Positions 9,172-17,699 are shown, numbered from the stretch's first letter. The stretch is DNA of 64,000 bases from Chryseobacterium gleum (GCA_945888625.1 CAMDAH010000003.1:148666-212665); one strand, 5' to 3'. Numbers and translations are program-made. The notes: generated from the letters alone by a model not told the origin.

Positions 9172-9905
9172 AAAGGTCTGTTTGGCCCATTTTACTGCTA
9201 TTGGTTTTGATTTCGTGTAGAAAGCCGAATGAACGTCCTTGTTGGAAAAAGTCAGGTTCGTTTGCAGTGAATGAAATTCAACTCGGTGCTTTTAATCGCT
9301 TGTTTTTGAAAGAACATATTTCCTATAAATTGATTCAAGATTCAACCAACAAAATTGTCATTAAAGGCGGTGCGAATTTAATTGGCTTTATAAATGTTCA
9401 AGCAGAAGATGGGTTAGTCTCCATTAGTAATGACAATAAATGCAATTTTTTTAGAAAATATGAAGTGGTGGAGGTTGAAATTCATTTCACTTCGCTTATC
9501 AATATACTATTTGAAGGAACAGAAAAATTAAGCTGTGCAGATACTTTGAAAGTCAATTACTTATCGGTAACGCTTCGTGATGGTGGTGGGTCGATGGATT
9601 TGTTGGTAAATGCAATGAACATTCGAACAGATCTCACCAATGGTTGGGGCGATTTGGTACTTCGTGGAAATACAAATACCGCTAGTTATCAAGTATTGGG
9701 TAATGGTTTTGTGGAGGCACGAGAACTTCATGTGAGCGATTCAATTAATTTCATTTCGAGTTCTTCCACCATTCAAAAAATAAATGCTAGCAATTGTAAA
9801 TTAAAAGTGGAAATCAATGGAATTGGTGATATTTGGTACTATGGATTACCAACAGCAATTAGTAAGCACGAGTATGGTAAAGGGAAATTAATTGATAAAA
9901 ATTAA
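9159..9905 (+). CDS. Head-GIN/DUF2807 domain lipoprotein
   Basis: 248 residues. A short N-terminus ends in the lipobox LISC (Cys20), so it is probably a lipoprotein. The body (~35-225) is the repetitive beta structure of the head-GIN (DUF2807, 'putative auto-transporter adhesin') family, with FNRLFLKEHISYKL near the start and IKGGANLIGF shortly after. The ATG lies inside the 3' end of the PagL-like gene (13-base overlap), indicating translational coupling. The family is abundant in Bacteroidota and functionally unknown; pairing with a lipid A deacylase suggests an envelope role. Confidence 0.85.
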   Translation: MEKIKRSVWPILLLLVLISCRKPNERPCWKKSGSFAVNEIQLGAFNRLFLKEHISYKLIQDSTNKIVIKGGANLIGFINVQAEDGLVSISNDNKCNFFRKYEVVEVEIHFTSLINILFEGTEKLSCADTLKVNYLSVTLRDGGGSMDLLVNAMNIRTDLTNGWGDLVLRGNTNTASYQVLGNGFVEARELHVSDSINFISSSSTIQKINASNCKLKVEINGIGDIWYYGLPTAISKHEYGKGKLIDKN

Positions 9906-9948
9906 CAGAGTATAAGATGTTAAGTATTAAACCTAAATTATAAAATCA

Positions 9949-10710
9949 ATGAAAATTATATCGTTTAATGTGAATGGAATTCGCGCCATTGTAGCCAAAA
10001 ATTTTATTCAGGATATGAAAGCCATTTCGCCTGATGTTATTTGTTTGCAAGAAACAAAAGCGGATGCTGAGCAAGTGGCCATTGCTGTCGCGGACTTGTC
10101 AGGTTATCATGTGTTTGCTAACCAAGCTGAGAAAAAAGGGTATTCAGGTACAGCGATCTTAAGCAAAAAAGCACCCATCTCGGTTGAATATGGAATGGGG
10201 ACGGATGAACACGATCACGAGGGGAGAATTGTGAAAGCTGAATTTGATGATTTCTTTTTAGTATGTGTGTATGTCCCAAATTCAGGAAGTGAATTGGCAA
10301 GATTGCCCTATCGACAACAGTGGGATGCTGATTTCTTGGCTTATCTGAAAAATTGTGAAAAAACGAAACCTGTTATTATCTGCGGTGACTTAAACGTTGC
10401 GCATCAAGCCATTGATTTAGCAAGGCCCAAAGAAAATTATAACAAGGCGGCTGGTTATATGCAAGAAGAAATTGATGGGCTGAGTCGATTTGTTGATGCT
10501 GGTTTAGTGGATACCTTCCGGTATTTCAATCCTGATCAAGCTAAGTATTCCTGGTGGAGTTACCGTGCCGGAGCTCGTGAAAAAAATGTAGGTTGGAGAA
10601 TCGATTATTTTCTTGCATCGGAAGCTTTTCTCAATCGAATTTCTGCCACTGAAATTTACAATGACATCCTCGGATCGGATCATTGTCCGGTGGGAATTAC
10701 GATTAAGTAA
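9949..10710 (+). CDS. xth: Exodeoxyribonuclease III / AP endonuclease
   Basis: 253 residues, a full-length EEP-family nuclease. Motifs in order: NVNGIRA (8-14), ICLQETKA (31-38, with the metal-binding Glu), GDLNVAH, the WWSYRAGAR segment, and the C-terminal GSDHCPVG with catalytic His. It cuts abasic DNA 5' to the lesion and removes 3' blocking groups in base excision repair. It follows the GIN-domain gene by 43 bases and may be its own unit. It is convergent with the 75-residue membrane protein gene, three bases apart. Confidence 0.94.
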   Translation: MKIISFNVNGIRAIVAKNFIQDMKAISPDVICLQETKADAEQVAIAVADLSGYHVFANQAEKKGYSGTAILSKKAPISVEYGMGTDEHDHEGRIVKAEFDDFFLVCVYVPNSGSELARLPYRQQWDADFLAYLKNCEKTKPVIICGDLNVAHQAIDLARPKENYNKAAGYMQEEIDGLSRFVDAGLVDTFRYFNPDQAKYSWWSYRAGAREKNVGWRIDYFLASEAFLNRISATEIYNDILGSDHCPVGITIK

Positions 10711-10713
10711 GAA

Positions 10714-10941
10714 CTAGTTTTTATCGTCGTCGTATTCGCCTTGTAGGGAGTATTTTCCAAATATCAAGAGTCCAATTACTACAATTGGAAGTAAGACAAA
10801 ACATACAATTATCCCAAAGACTAGGTCTTCTTGTTTATTACTTGTAAACTTTGGAATGCCAAGCGCTGTAATCCCATAATAGGCCACAAGAACGGCAAGG
10901 ATCCACCAAAATATTCCCAAGATTCGTTTTACTCCGTTCAT
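10714..10941 (-). CDS. Small two-helix membrane protein, unknown
   Basis: 75 residues with two hydrophobic segments (~8-28 and ~43-65) separated by a short polar loop, and a charged end (YDDDKN). No family is recognised. The ATG follows the stop of the MFS transporter gene by one base, so it is almost certainly co-transcribed with it and may be a transporter-associated small protein. Coding status rests on this tight spacing and the clean two-helix pattern. Confidence 0.65.
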   Translation of the reverse strand: MNGVKRILGIFWWILAVLVAYYGITALGIPKFTSNKQEDLVFGIIVCFVLLPIVVIGLLIFGKYSLQGEYDDDKN

Positions 10942-10942
10942 A

Positions 10943-12475
10943 TTAATCGTCTATGTTTTTTGATGTTGAACTGATATAAATTACACCAATAATTAGGCAA
11001 ATTGAAGCCACACCTATCGGATACCACAATCCTTGTAAATACCATTGAGGATTGCCAGCATCTTTTGCATTGGTTACTAAATAGGTGGCAACTGCTGGTA
11101 ACAAACCTCCAAAAACACCATTTCCAATGTGATAGGGTAAGCTCATCGATGTATATCTAATTTTTGTTGGGAATAATTCCACCAAAAATGCTGCAATTGG
11201 GCCATAGACCATTGTGACAAAAATAACTTGGATAAAAACCAAGAAGATCAACCAGTATTTATCCTGATCGTTAATATGGATATTGTTTTTAATCTCAGCT
11301 TGTAGTTTTCCATTTTTGAACAATGGCTTTCCCTCGCTTAATTTAATTTTTGTCGTAACGGTTTGAACGGTTCCATCGGCGTAGTTTATTTTATTCACAT
11401 AAATTGAATCGCTGTTCTTTCCTTTCGTAATTTGTAGGCTACTTGTTTTATTTTCATTGATGATTAGCGCTGATTTATTCGCTAGATTCGTCGTTTGATA
11501 CATGGATTCATAAATTGGACGATACGCCAAAATAGCGAATAACATGCCCGCCATCATGATCCATTTCCGTCCAATTTTATCACTTAGCCAACCAAAAAAG
11601 ACAAAGAATGGTGTTCCACAAATAAGTGCAATAAATAGCAAGCTGTCCACTTGTTCTTTATCAACATTCATGGTTTTTTCCATGAAACTCATGGCATAGA
11701 ATTGCCCTGTATACCAAACAACTCCCTGGCCCATCGTCGCGCCAAATAAGGCTAATAAGACCAACTTGAAATTTTGTTTTTTTCCGAAACTTTCTTTTAT
11801 GGGATTTTTCGCAATATTCCCTGCTGCTTTTGCCTTCTCAAAAACCGGAGATTCCTCCATTTTTTTACGAATGAAGTACGAAAGAATCACGAGGAGAATT
11901 GATACCCAAAATGGCACGCGCCATCCCCAGTCGTTGAATTCTTCAGCACTCAACATACTTCGAGTACCCATAATAACGAGGAGGGAAACAAATAAGCCAA
12001 TTGTTGCGGTGGTTTGAATCCAAGAAGTCATGAAACCTCTTTTGTTTAATGGTGAATGTTCTGCCACATAAGTCGCCGCACCTCCGTATTCGCCACCTAA
12101 GGCTAAACCTTGAAGTAATCTCAATACAAGAACAAGGATTGGCGCAAGAAATCCAATTGACTCATACGATGGGATGCATCCCATCAAAAAGGTGGCGCCA
12201 CCCATAAGTACCAAGGTAACCATGAAGGTATATTTGCGGCCAATTAAATCACCTAAACGTCCAAAAAACAATGCGCCGAAAGGTCGAACAACAAAACCTG
12301 CAGCAAAGGTGGCAAGCGTACTTAAGAAAGCGGCAGTTGGATTGTCTTGTGGAAAAAATTTCGTTGAAATAATTGTAGCGAGACTACCAAAAATGTAGAA
12401 GTCGTACCACTCAATCATGGTTCCGAGTGAGGAGGCACCTATTATTCGAGTTAAAGAGGATTTTTGCGTTGACAC
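10943..12475 (-). CDS. MFS transporter, metabolite:H+ symporter (MHS) type, with a periplasmic insertion
   Basis: 510 residues. N-terminal MHS features: GTMIEWYDFYIFG (18-30), RPFGALFFGRLGDLIGRKYTF-like motif A near 64-84, and LLQGLALGGEYGGAATYVAEH (120-140). These transporters move organic acids, betaine or sugars with protons. Between the predicted ninth and tenth membrane helices there is a polar insertion of about 85 residues (~320-405), rich in Lys, Asn and Thr. Topology places it outside the membrane. The usual MHS length is ~430, which the insertion accounts for. Substrate is not predictable. The gene is followed directly by a small membrane protein gene. Confidence 0.88.
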   Translation of the reverse strand: MSTQKSSLTRIIGASSLGTMIEWYDFYIFGSLATIISTKFFPQDNPTAAFLSTLATFAAGFVVRPFGALFFGRLGDLIGRKYTFMVTLVLMGGATFLMGCIPSYESIGFLAPILVLVLRLLQGLALGGEYGGAATYVAEHSPLNKRGFMTSWIQTTATIGLFVSLLVIMGTRSMLSAEEFNDWGWRVPFWVSILLVILSYFIRKKMEESPVFEKAKAAGNIAKNPIKESFGKKQNFKLVLLALFGATMGQGVVWYTGQFYAMSFMEKTMNVDKEQVDSLLFIALICGTPFFVFFGWLSDKIGRKWIMMAGMLFAILAYRPIYESMYQTTNLANKSALIINENKTSSLQITKGKNSDSIYVNKINYADGTVQTVTTKIKLSEGKPLFKNGKLQAEIKNNIHINDQDKYWLIFLVFIQVIFVTMVYGPIAAFLVELFPTKIRYTSMSLPYHIGNGVFGGLLPAVATYLVTNAKDAGNPQWYLQGLWYPIGVASICLIIGVIYISSTSKNIDD

Positions 12476-12809
12476 GAGTTAAAGATAGTGTTTTTTATTA
12501 TTTTCTAATTCGCAAATTAATTCCAACCTCTAAATTCCTAAATTATTTAAGAGGAAGTTTTACGTTTCGAGATTTTTGGTGAGACAACTATTCAAACAGA
12601 TAATTTGAAACAAGGTGCCTATTTTGTTAAATTAGGAGATAATTTTTATCAAAAAATAATCAAGGTAAATTAATATCCTCCGCTAAGGCGGAATTAAAAA
12701 CAAGAAAATAATACCTGATTATCAAAAAATCGTTAAATTCGAATATCCTAAAATTTATTTAGGGCACTATTGTTAGGACACTATTAATGCTAAATTTTAA
12801 AACTTTCCC
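12476..12809. other. Intergenic region with a gene remnant and a hairpin
   Basis: 334 bases upstream of the beta-helix gene. It holds the T9SS-domain remnant described at 12551-12673, a TCCGC-TAAG-GCGGA hairpin at 12679-12692, and a near-direct repeat of CACTATT about 15 bases apart just before the beta-helix start. No intact gene is present. Confidence 0.55.
12551..12673 (+). pseudogene. Remnant of a T9SS C-terminal sorting domain
   Basis: An open frame of 40 codons with no start, bounded by an upstream TAA, ends in TAA at 12671-12673. It contains FGETTIQTDNLKQGAYFVKL and then NFYQKIIKVN. This is the closing half of a T9SS type A sorting domain (L-x-G-x-Y-x-V, then a basic beta strand to the end). 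The rest of the gene is gone. It is followed at once by a GC-rich hairpin (12679-12692) that may be the old gene's terminator. Confidence 0.75.
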
Positions 12810-15800
12810 ATGATTAAATTATTTCTACTCGTTGCATTTTTTACTTCTTTGGTTGCTTTTTCTCAGTGCAATATCGTTGTTTCAACTAATGCAGACGCAG
12901 GGACCGGTTCATTAAGGGCAGCAATAGTATCTGCCAACGCTTGTGTTGGTGCGCCCACAATATCATTTTCAATTTCTTCAGGATCTACTATTGTCCTTCT
13001 CTCCGATCTTCCTTCTTTGACGCACAATAATACAATAATGGACGCAACAACTTCCCCCGGTTTCAGCTATCCTAATGCCATGGTTACTGTTCAATGGTCT
13101 GGAAGAGATGATTGCTTGCAAATTGATGCTGGGAATAATGATGTGATTAAGGGCTTACAATTCACAAATAATTTTAACGGAAGCGGCGATGCAGCTATTC
13201 GTGCAAATGGAGGGAGCAACTTGCTTGTTCAATATTGTAAGGCCTTTAAACAAAATAAAAATTTAGTTCGCATTCAGGGTGCCACCAACGCAGTGGTAGA
13301 TAATTGCACAGTACAAGACTTTTGGTACAATGGAGGGAGTTCAGAAAGAGCTTTTGAGATTAACAATGGTAGTTTAATAAGGCTTTCAAATTGCACTATT
13401 ACCAATGTATCTAAGAAAGTAATTGAACTAAATAATAGTGCCAATGGAGGTACTTTAGGAAAAGTGAAAATTTATAATAACGTATTTACCAATGTAGGTT
13501 ATGGAGACAGTAGCGTATGCGCGCCCACGCCTTGTGGTATGAATAAAGGAGAGCATGTTATTTGCTCCTACACTAGCCATACTGCCTTGTTTTCTATTCG
13601 GAATAATACGCTTAATGGCAGTTCCTCAAAGTTTATTGAATTAATAAATACAAGTAGTACTGTAAATAATCGCGATTCCATCTACAATAACAATATTAAT
13701 AACTGTCGTGGACAACATACCATTTACATTGAGTCAAATTCTGGCACATATGGGGGAGCAATTGTTCAGAACAATAACATTATCGGTGCTGGGATCAACA
13801 CGTACAACCAAGATCAGGTAATTGAAATAGGAGGTTGGGCAAATAATTACAGCGATGTTAAAATCACTGGGAATCTAATTAAAGATTGTCATGGACGTGG
13901 CATTATGTTTCGATCGACAGATAATTCGTTGATAAATAATAATGTCATTTATAATTGTTCTAAAGATCAAGCCATAGAAATGAATGATGATTGTGATAAC
14001 GTTACCATTCAAGGCAATTACCTAGGAACTGATGTAAATAGTTCTCCTGGCCTTTCTTTTTTTACCGGTCATGTCGTTCAATTTAATGATTGTGACGGTT
14101 GTACAATCGGTGGAAGTCGATTGTTAAATCAGGGGAATGTACTTGTTGCCCCCAATAATAATTTAAAAGCAATTGAAGTTTCCTCATCTTCAACAGGAAC
14201 AACTACTATACAAGGAAATAATGTTAATGTGAACCCAACAGGTACAATTTGTCTTTCCACCTCTGGAGAGTCTGCTATTCAAATAAACGGGAGCACTGTA
14301 ATTATTGGTGGTGATTCGCTTACTTTTAGAAATATTATTTCCGGTGGTGCTGGTGGTACAGGAATCGAAATTGGCACCTCAGGAGCGACAATTCAAGGTA
14401 ATCTAATTGGTTGCCAACAAAATGGCGCCATTATTCAGGGAAATGCGCTTCAATCTGGTATTCGCTTAAATGCCGCATCCGCTTTAGTGGGTAGCACTTC
14501 TGCATCGAACTTGATTAATAAAATAGGGTATTGCCAAAAGGCTATTGAAAACAATGATCAGGACAATAACACATGGAGTAGCAATGAATATTGGGGAAAT
14601 ACAAATCAAACTGTTATTGATAATCAGGGGGGAAGTCCCAACAATAACATTGCAGCTCCCGTAATTTCTAGTGTTAGTCTTCCGAGTACTGTTACAGGGA
14701 CAGGGGTTGCAGGAGCTCGAGTAGAGGTATACTTTTACAATCAAAATGTGAGTTGTCAGGGACATAAGTACTTGGGATTTACAACAGTTTCCAATAATGG
14801 AACATGGACATTTACTTCAGCAATAGCCATAAATCAATCCATAGCTGCTTTACAAATAAGCGCATTAAATGCCTCCGAATTTGTCTGTTCCATTATAACT
14901 GCATTTCCACCAACAGCAAATTTTTCAGCTAGTTCAACCACTATCTGTGCCGGCGATTGCATTAACCTAACGAATTTATCGGTGAATAATCCACTAACCT
15001 ATAACTGGACCATGAATGGTGGTTCTCCCGCCTCTTCAACGATCCAAAATCCAACTGTCTGTTATTCAACACCAGGGACTTATACCTTAAATTTACAAGT
15101 AAGCAATCCCTCGGGGACCAATACCATGAGCATGAACATTGTAGTTCTTCCTGCTAGTGTTTCAACGTCGCAGTCAATTGCTTTGTGTCCAGGGGAAAAT
15201 GTAACGGTTGGCACCAGTGTTTATTCCACTGCGGGAACTTTTGTTAATACCTTAGTTTCTAGCTCTGGTTGCGACAGTATTGTAACTACCTCGATTACGA
15301 TCAACCAACCTTCAGCTTTCACGCAAAGCATCGATATTTGTCCCGGAGAGAGCGTTATCGTAGGCAATAACAGTTACACTACGAGTGGCACATTTACCGA
15401 TGTACTGGTGAATGCCGCGGGCTGTGATAGTGTTGTGACCACCACCATAATAGTAAATAGTAATTCCACGACCACCCAAACGGTTACCATTTGCGAAGGT
15501 GAGAGTCTTTCTGTTGCCGATAGCGTATACGACGTTTCAGGTACTTACAACAATGTTACAAATGGCTCTAACGGATGTGACAGTACAATCATTACTATTT
15601 TAACAGTAGAAGATTGCTCCAGTATTTTTGAAAACTCGGAGGCTGCGGTTATTATCTATCCCAATCCAACTAATGACATACTTACTATTGATGTTGAGAA
15701 TAAATTAATCGGTTCTAAATACAGGGTGTTTGATCAGACAGGCAGAATGCTTTTGCTAGGAAGACTAAATTCGAAATCCGAAACGATTTCCATTGGCGCT

Positions 15801-15872
15801 TTATCGAGCGGAATATATTCCTTGGTTTTGGGTGAAGATTTTCGAAAAACTGTCAAAATAGCCAAACAATAA
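12810..15872 (+). CDS. Secreted right-handed beta-helix protein with PKD domain, three 51-residue repeats and T9SS sorting domain
   Basis: 1020 residues. Signal peptide ~1-18. A long parallel beta-helix (~25-610) shows repeated short Asn/Gly-rich turns such as IQGNNVN and IQGNLIGC. A PKD-like domain occupies ~703-783 (NWTMNGGSP; CYSTPGTYTL). Three tandem repeats follow with exact 153-base spacing, starting at 15171, 15324 and 15477, each with CPGE/CEGE and GCDS motifs. The last ~75 residues form the T9SS sorting domain (YPNPTND to VKIAKQ). It is probably a surface-anchored glycan-binding or polysaccharide-cleaving adhesin; no catalytic residues of a known lyase family are evident. Gene debris lies on both sides. 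Confidence 0.9.
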   Translation: MIKLFLLVAFFTSLVAFSQCNIVVSTNADAGTGSLRAAIVSANACVGAPTISFSISSGSTIVLLSDLPSLTHNNTIMDATTSPGFSYPNAMVTVQWSGRDDCLQIDAGNNDVIKGLQFTNNFNGSGDAAIRANGGSNLLVQYCKAFKQNKNLVRIQGATNAVVDNCTVQDFWYNGGSSERAFEINNGSLIRLSNCTITNVSKKVIELNNSANGGTLGKVKIYNNVFTNVGYGDSSVCAPTPCGMNKGEHVICSYTSHTALFSIRNNTLNGSSSKFIELINTSSTVNNRDSIYNNNINNCRGQHTIYIESNSGTYGGAIVQNNNIIGAGINTYNQDQVIEIGGWANNYSDVKITGNLIKDCHGRGIMFRSTDNSLINNNVIYNCSKDQAIEMNDDCDNVTIQGNYLGTDVNSSPGLSFFTGHVVQFNDCDGCTIGGSRLLNQGNVLVAPNNNLKAIEVSSSSTGTTTIQGNNVNVNPTGTICLSTSGESAIQINGSTVIIGGDSLTFRNIISGGAGGTGIEIGTSGATIQGNLIGCQQNGAIIQGNALQSGIRLNAASALVGSTSASNLINKIGYCQKAIENNDQDNNTWSSNEYWGNTNQTVIDNQGGSPNNNIAAPVISSVSLPSTVTGTGVAGARVEVYFYNQNVSCQGHKYLGFTTVSNNGTWTFTSAIAINQSIAALQISALNASEFVCSIITAFPPTANFSASSTTICAGDCINLTNLSVNNPLTYNWTMNGGSPASSTIQNPTVCYSTPGTYTLNLQVSNPSGTNTMSMNIVVLPASVSTSQSIALCPGENVTVGTSVYSTAGTFVNTLVSSSGCDSIVTTSITINQPSAFTQSIDICPGESVIVGNNSYTTSGTFTDVLVNAAGCDSVVTTTIIVNSNSTTTQTVTICEGESLSVADSVYDVSGTYNNVTNGSNGCDSTIITILTVEDCSSIFENSEAAVIIYPNPTNDILTIDVENKLIGSKYRVFDQTGRMLLLGRLNSKSETISIGALSSGIYSLVLGEDFRKTVKIAKQ
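15171..15620 (+). repeat. Three tandem 153-base coding repeats within the beta-helix protein gene
   Basis: Units start at 15171, 15324 and 15477 in the same frame; the third is a few codons shorter. Each encodes an ICPGES(V)TVG-like start, a Y-S/T-x-x-G-T turn and GCDS. They are diverged at DNA level, so the duplication is old. This repeat type is common in Bacteroidota surface adhesins. Confidence 0.85.
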
Positions 15873-15893
15873 GCATTAACAGTGCTGTCTTTT

Positions 15894-15992
15894 TTAATGG
15901 ATGCTATCCTTTACATACCAAGCAACCGTTCTTTTAATTCCTTCTTCTACAGTAATTTCTGGCGCATAACGTTTTACGGCTATATGTAGGTG
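15894..15992 (-). pseudogene. C-terminal fragment of an NAD-dependent sugar epimerase/dehydratase
   Basis: Reading the minus strand, the frame YAPEITVEEGIKRTVAWY and then VKDSIH-stop resembles the extreme C-terminus of extended short-chain sugar nucleotide epimerases, where an (x)EEGIKRTVxWY segment closes the protein. Nothing of the Rossmann domain or catalytic YxxxK remains. Its reading frame differs from the fragment upstream. The left boundary is the stop; the right boundary near 15992 is approximate. Confidence 0.65.
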
Positions 15993-16137
15993 GCTTTTTT
16001 ACCACTCCAGCTAAATAATGTTGACCTGTAATGCCCGTTGTATTAATTAACCATGAGGTAATTGAAGGGGCAACCTGCTGTGCCGAATTTGCTGAATAAA
16101 CCAGTAACGAGCACAAAATAAAAAAATTATTTTTCAT
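15993..16137 (-). pseudogene. N-terminal fragment of a secreted protein (possibly YHYH-type), truncated
   Basis: An ATG at 16137 opens a signal peptide (MKNNFFILCSLLVYSANSAQ) followed by APSITSWLINTTGITGQHY. The sequence then runs out of frame into the epimerase-like fragment. The ITSWLINTTG phrase resembles the start of YHYH-domain secreted proteins of Bacteroidota, from memory and uncertain. As a 67-codon ORF it would be a chimera, so I treat it as a truncated gene rather than a small real one. Confidence 0.5.
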
Positions 16138-16285
16138 AAATTAATCTTAACATCAAGATAAAATTTAAATTTTTTAAGTTTTGATTAATCAATCGGACAT
16201 TATTTTTACGTAATTGTTTTGATTATTAAACAACTTAATCTTTCTCTAGGAAATTAAAAATTGGATATTCTTTCTGGGTTTAGTA

Positions 16286-16471
16286 TCACCACGTTTTATA
16301 TCGCTTACTGAGTTGAAATAGGAGTAAAATGAATAGTCCAAGAGTTATTACTGGCCATAGCACACAAAAAATCAGTGCATTAAAGTCTTCGTAAGTTAAT
16401 CCCAGTATGTTAGCAGCGTTAATGATGAAATCGGTGCAATACACATAAATAAACCTAATTAAATCAGTCAT
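16286..16471 (-). CDS. Very small membrane protein, last gene of a four-gene operon
   Basis: 61 residues with one strong hydrophobic helix near the C-terminus (~33-53) and a weaker N-terminal one. Its ATG overlaps the upstream gene's stop as ATGA, a coupling seen throughout this operon, which supports it as coding. The C-terminal segment FCVLWPVITLGLFILLLF resembles the C-terminal helix of the neighbouring 128-residue protein (FLVIIWPLVMFGLLIANV), so the two may be paralogues or pack together. Function unknown. Confidence 0.65.
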   Translation of the reverse strand: MTDLIRFIYVYCTDFIINAANILGLTYEDFNALIFCVLWPVITLGLFILLLFQLSKRYKTW

Positions 16472-16854
16472 GCCTTCTTTTTTCGTTTAAAAAACAATTC
16501 TACATTGGCTATTAAGAGTCCAAACATCACCAAAGGCCAAATAATCACTAAAAAAAGCACATTCATTTGCTGGTATACATCGCCGCCCTCCTTGAGTTTA
16601 AGTGAATTAATAATATTTTGGTACAAGACATCTATGATTCCAATATTTATACAATTATTATCACGATGCGAACACCCATGGGTATGACAGTCCCAAGTAC
16701 AGCGTTTAGCATCTTTCTGTTGGGGATTTAAGGCAGTTACTTTAGTGCCAAATACAAATACTTTGTAGGGCTCGGAACGCGAAGCCTCATTGACCATAAT
16801 AAGACAAAAAAATGGAGTCGCTAAGATGAGGAAATAAAATATAAAACGCTTCAT
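16468..16854 (-). CDS. Cys/His-rich membrane protein, unknown
   Basis: 128 residues from the ATG that overlaps the upstream TGA (ATGA); another in-frame ATG lies three codons earlier. A hydrophobic N-terminal segment and a C-terminal helix (~98-118) enclose an extracytoplasmic region with a dense cluster: Cys52, Cys56, His57, His59, Cys61, His63, Cys68 (CTWDCHTHGCSH). This could bind metal or form disulfides. I do not recognise the family. The L,D-transpeptidase-like protein two genes upstream has a comparable Cys/His cluster ending CSH. Co-transcribed with two probable murein enzymes. Confidence 0.7.
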   Translation of the reverse strand: MKRFIFYFLILATPFFCLIMVNEASRSEPYKVFVFGTKVTALNPQQKDAKRCTWDCHTHGCSHRDNNCINIGIIDVLYQNIINSLKLKEGGDVYQQMNVLFLVIIWPLVMFGLLIANVELFFKRKKKA

Positions 16855-17693
16855 TCTTTGCATAAGGTTACGTGAAAATGGTCATCGTGTCTAACACTTT
16901 CGCATCCAGCTTCTGAATAGTTTCCATGAAGTTTAAATCGCTCTTGTAAATGTTTTTCAAAAAATATAGTGTAGGGTAGGTTTCCGTCAAATATTTTTAT
17001 CAAATCTGTGGAAATCGAATTGTTCAAGGAATAAGCTGTTTTTGGAAGATTTTTATACATAAATGAATAGGTCCAATTCTTTTTTTCACATGAACATGGT
17101 GTACACGTTTCCCAAGGGAGTGGATCTACTGAACTTCCGTAGCCGAATGCTGTGGGTGTTAAATTTGAAGCGTTTTCTTGCTCATCATTGTATACCAAAG
17201 CAATATCTGCTTTGGCTCCATCGTGTGTAATATGCGGAAAGAGCCCTTCTAAAATCCATGTGTTTTTATCGCCTTTAACATCAATCCTAAATGGATAATT
17301 ACAATCCATGTATTTTACTTTGAGTTGTGGATATTTTTTTCTGAATGCTGCCGCAATGGTTTCTAACTTATCACGTCCTTCGGATTTGATATAATTTCTA
17401 CCAAAAATAGCTGTCCAATAGCTTACAGGAACCAAGGCCCCTGATTTTGAAAAGGGCAAGGGAGCACGGTCTTGAATACGTGCTAGGAGAGGAATAATAG
17501 CAAACATGAAAAATAGGTAAAAAACAACAAAGCCCCCAATGTTGACACCACGCCTAAGCCAAGGATTCCTTAGTTTCTCTTTGAAAAATCGAAAAATGAC
17601 CAACCATAGCAACAAAATAATCCCTCCTACTTGTGAAAGTATAGTTAATAAGCTAAGAGCGAGAATGATCACCAGTATCTTTAGAATTTTCAT
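16851..17693 (-). CDS. Membrane-anchored protein with a LAS-type (M15/M74-like) metallopeptidase signature
   Basis: 280 residues. Two N-terminal membrane segments (~4-35, ~50-72) are followed by an extracytoplasmic domain. THDGAKAD (His157, Asp163) and VRHDDHFHV (His269, His272, His274) are spaced and placed like the zinc ligands of LAS metallopeptidases (VanX, MepA), where His-x6/7-Asp is followed by a C-terminal HxH. The gap is one residue shorter than in VanX. A Cys group (TCTPCSC, 196-202) sits between. LAS enzymes cleave murein cross-links or D-Ala-D-Ala. The neighbouring L,D-transpeptidase gene fits a cell-wall role. I infer the activity; the family as such is one I know only as uncharacterised. 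Confidence 0.72.
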   Translation of the reverse strand: MKILKILVIILALSLLTILSQVGGIILLLWLVIFRFFKEKLRNPWLRRGVNIGGFVVFYLFFMFAIIPLLARIQDRAPLPFSKSGALVPVSYWTAIFGRNYIKSEGRDKLETIAAAFRKKYPQLKVKYMDCNYPFRIDVKGDKNTWILEGLFPHITHDGAKADIALVYNDEQENASNLTPTAFGYGSSVDPLPWETCTPCSCEKKNWTYSFMYKNLPKTAYSLNNSISTDLIKIFDGNLPYTIFFEKHLQERFKLHGNYSEAGCESVRHDDHFHVTLCKE

Positions 17694-17699
17694 AATTTG

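Larger units (their letters stand above)
15873..16285. other. Intergenic region with two fused gene remnants
   Basis: 413 bases between the beta-helix gene and the 61-residue membrane protein gene. It contains the two remnants described at 15894-15992 and 15993-16137 on the minus strand. The right half (16138-16285) is AT-rich with a 12-base palindrome TTGATTAATCAA at 16181-16192 and no further gene trace. Confidence 0.55.

Noticed and set aside
15171..15620. Regular 153-base spacing as a possible repeat array
   Set aside because: The units are diverged in-frame protein repeats with conserved Cys and Gly positions, so they are domain repeats and not a CRISPR or other DNA-level array.
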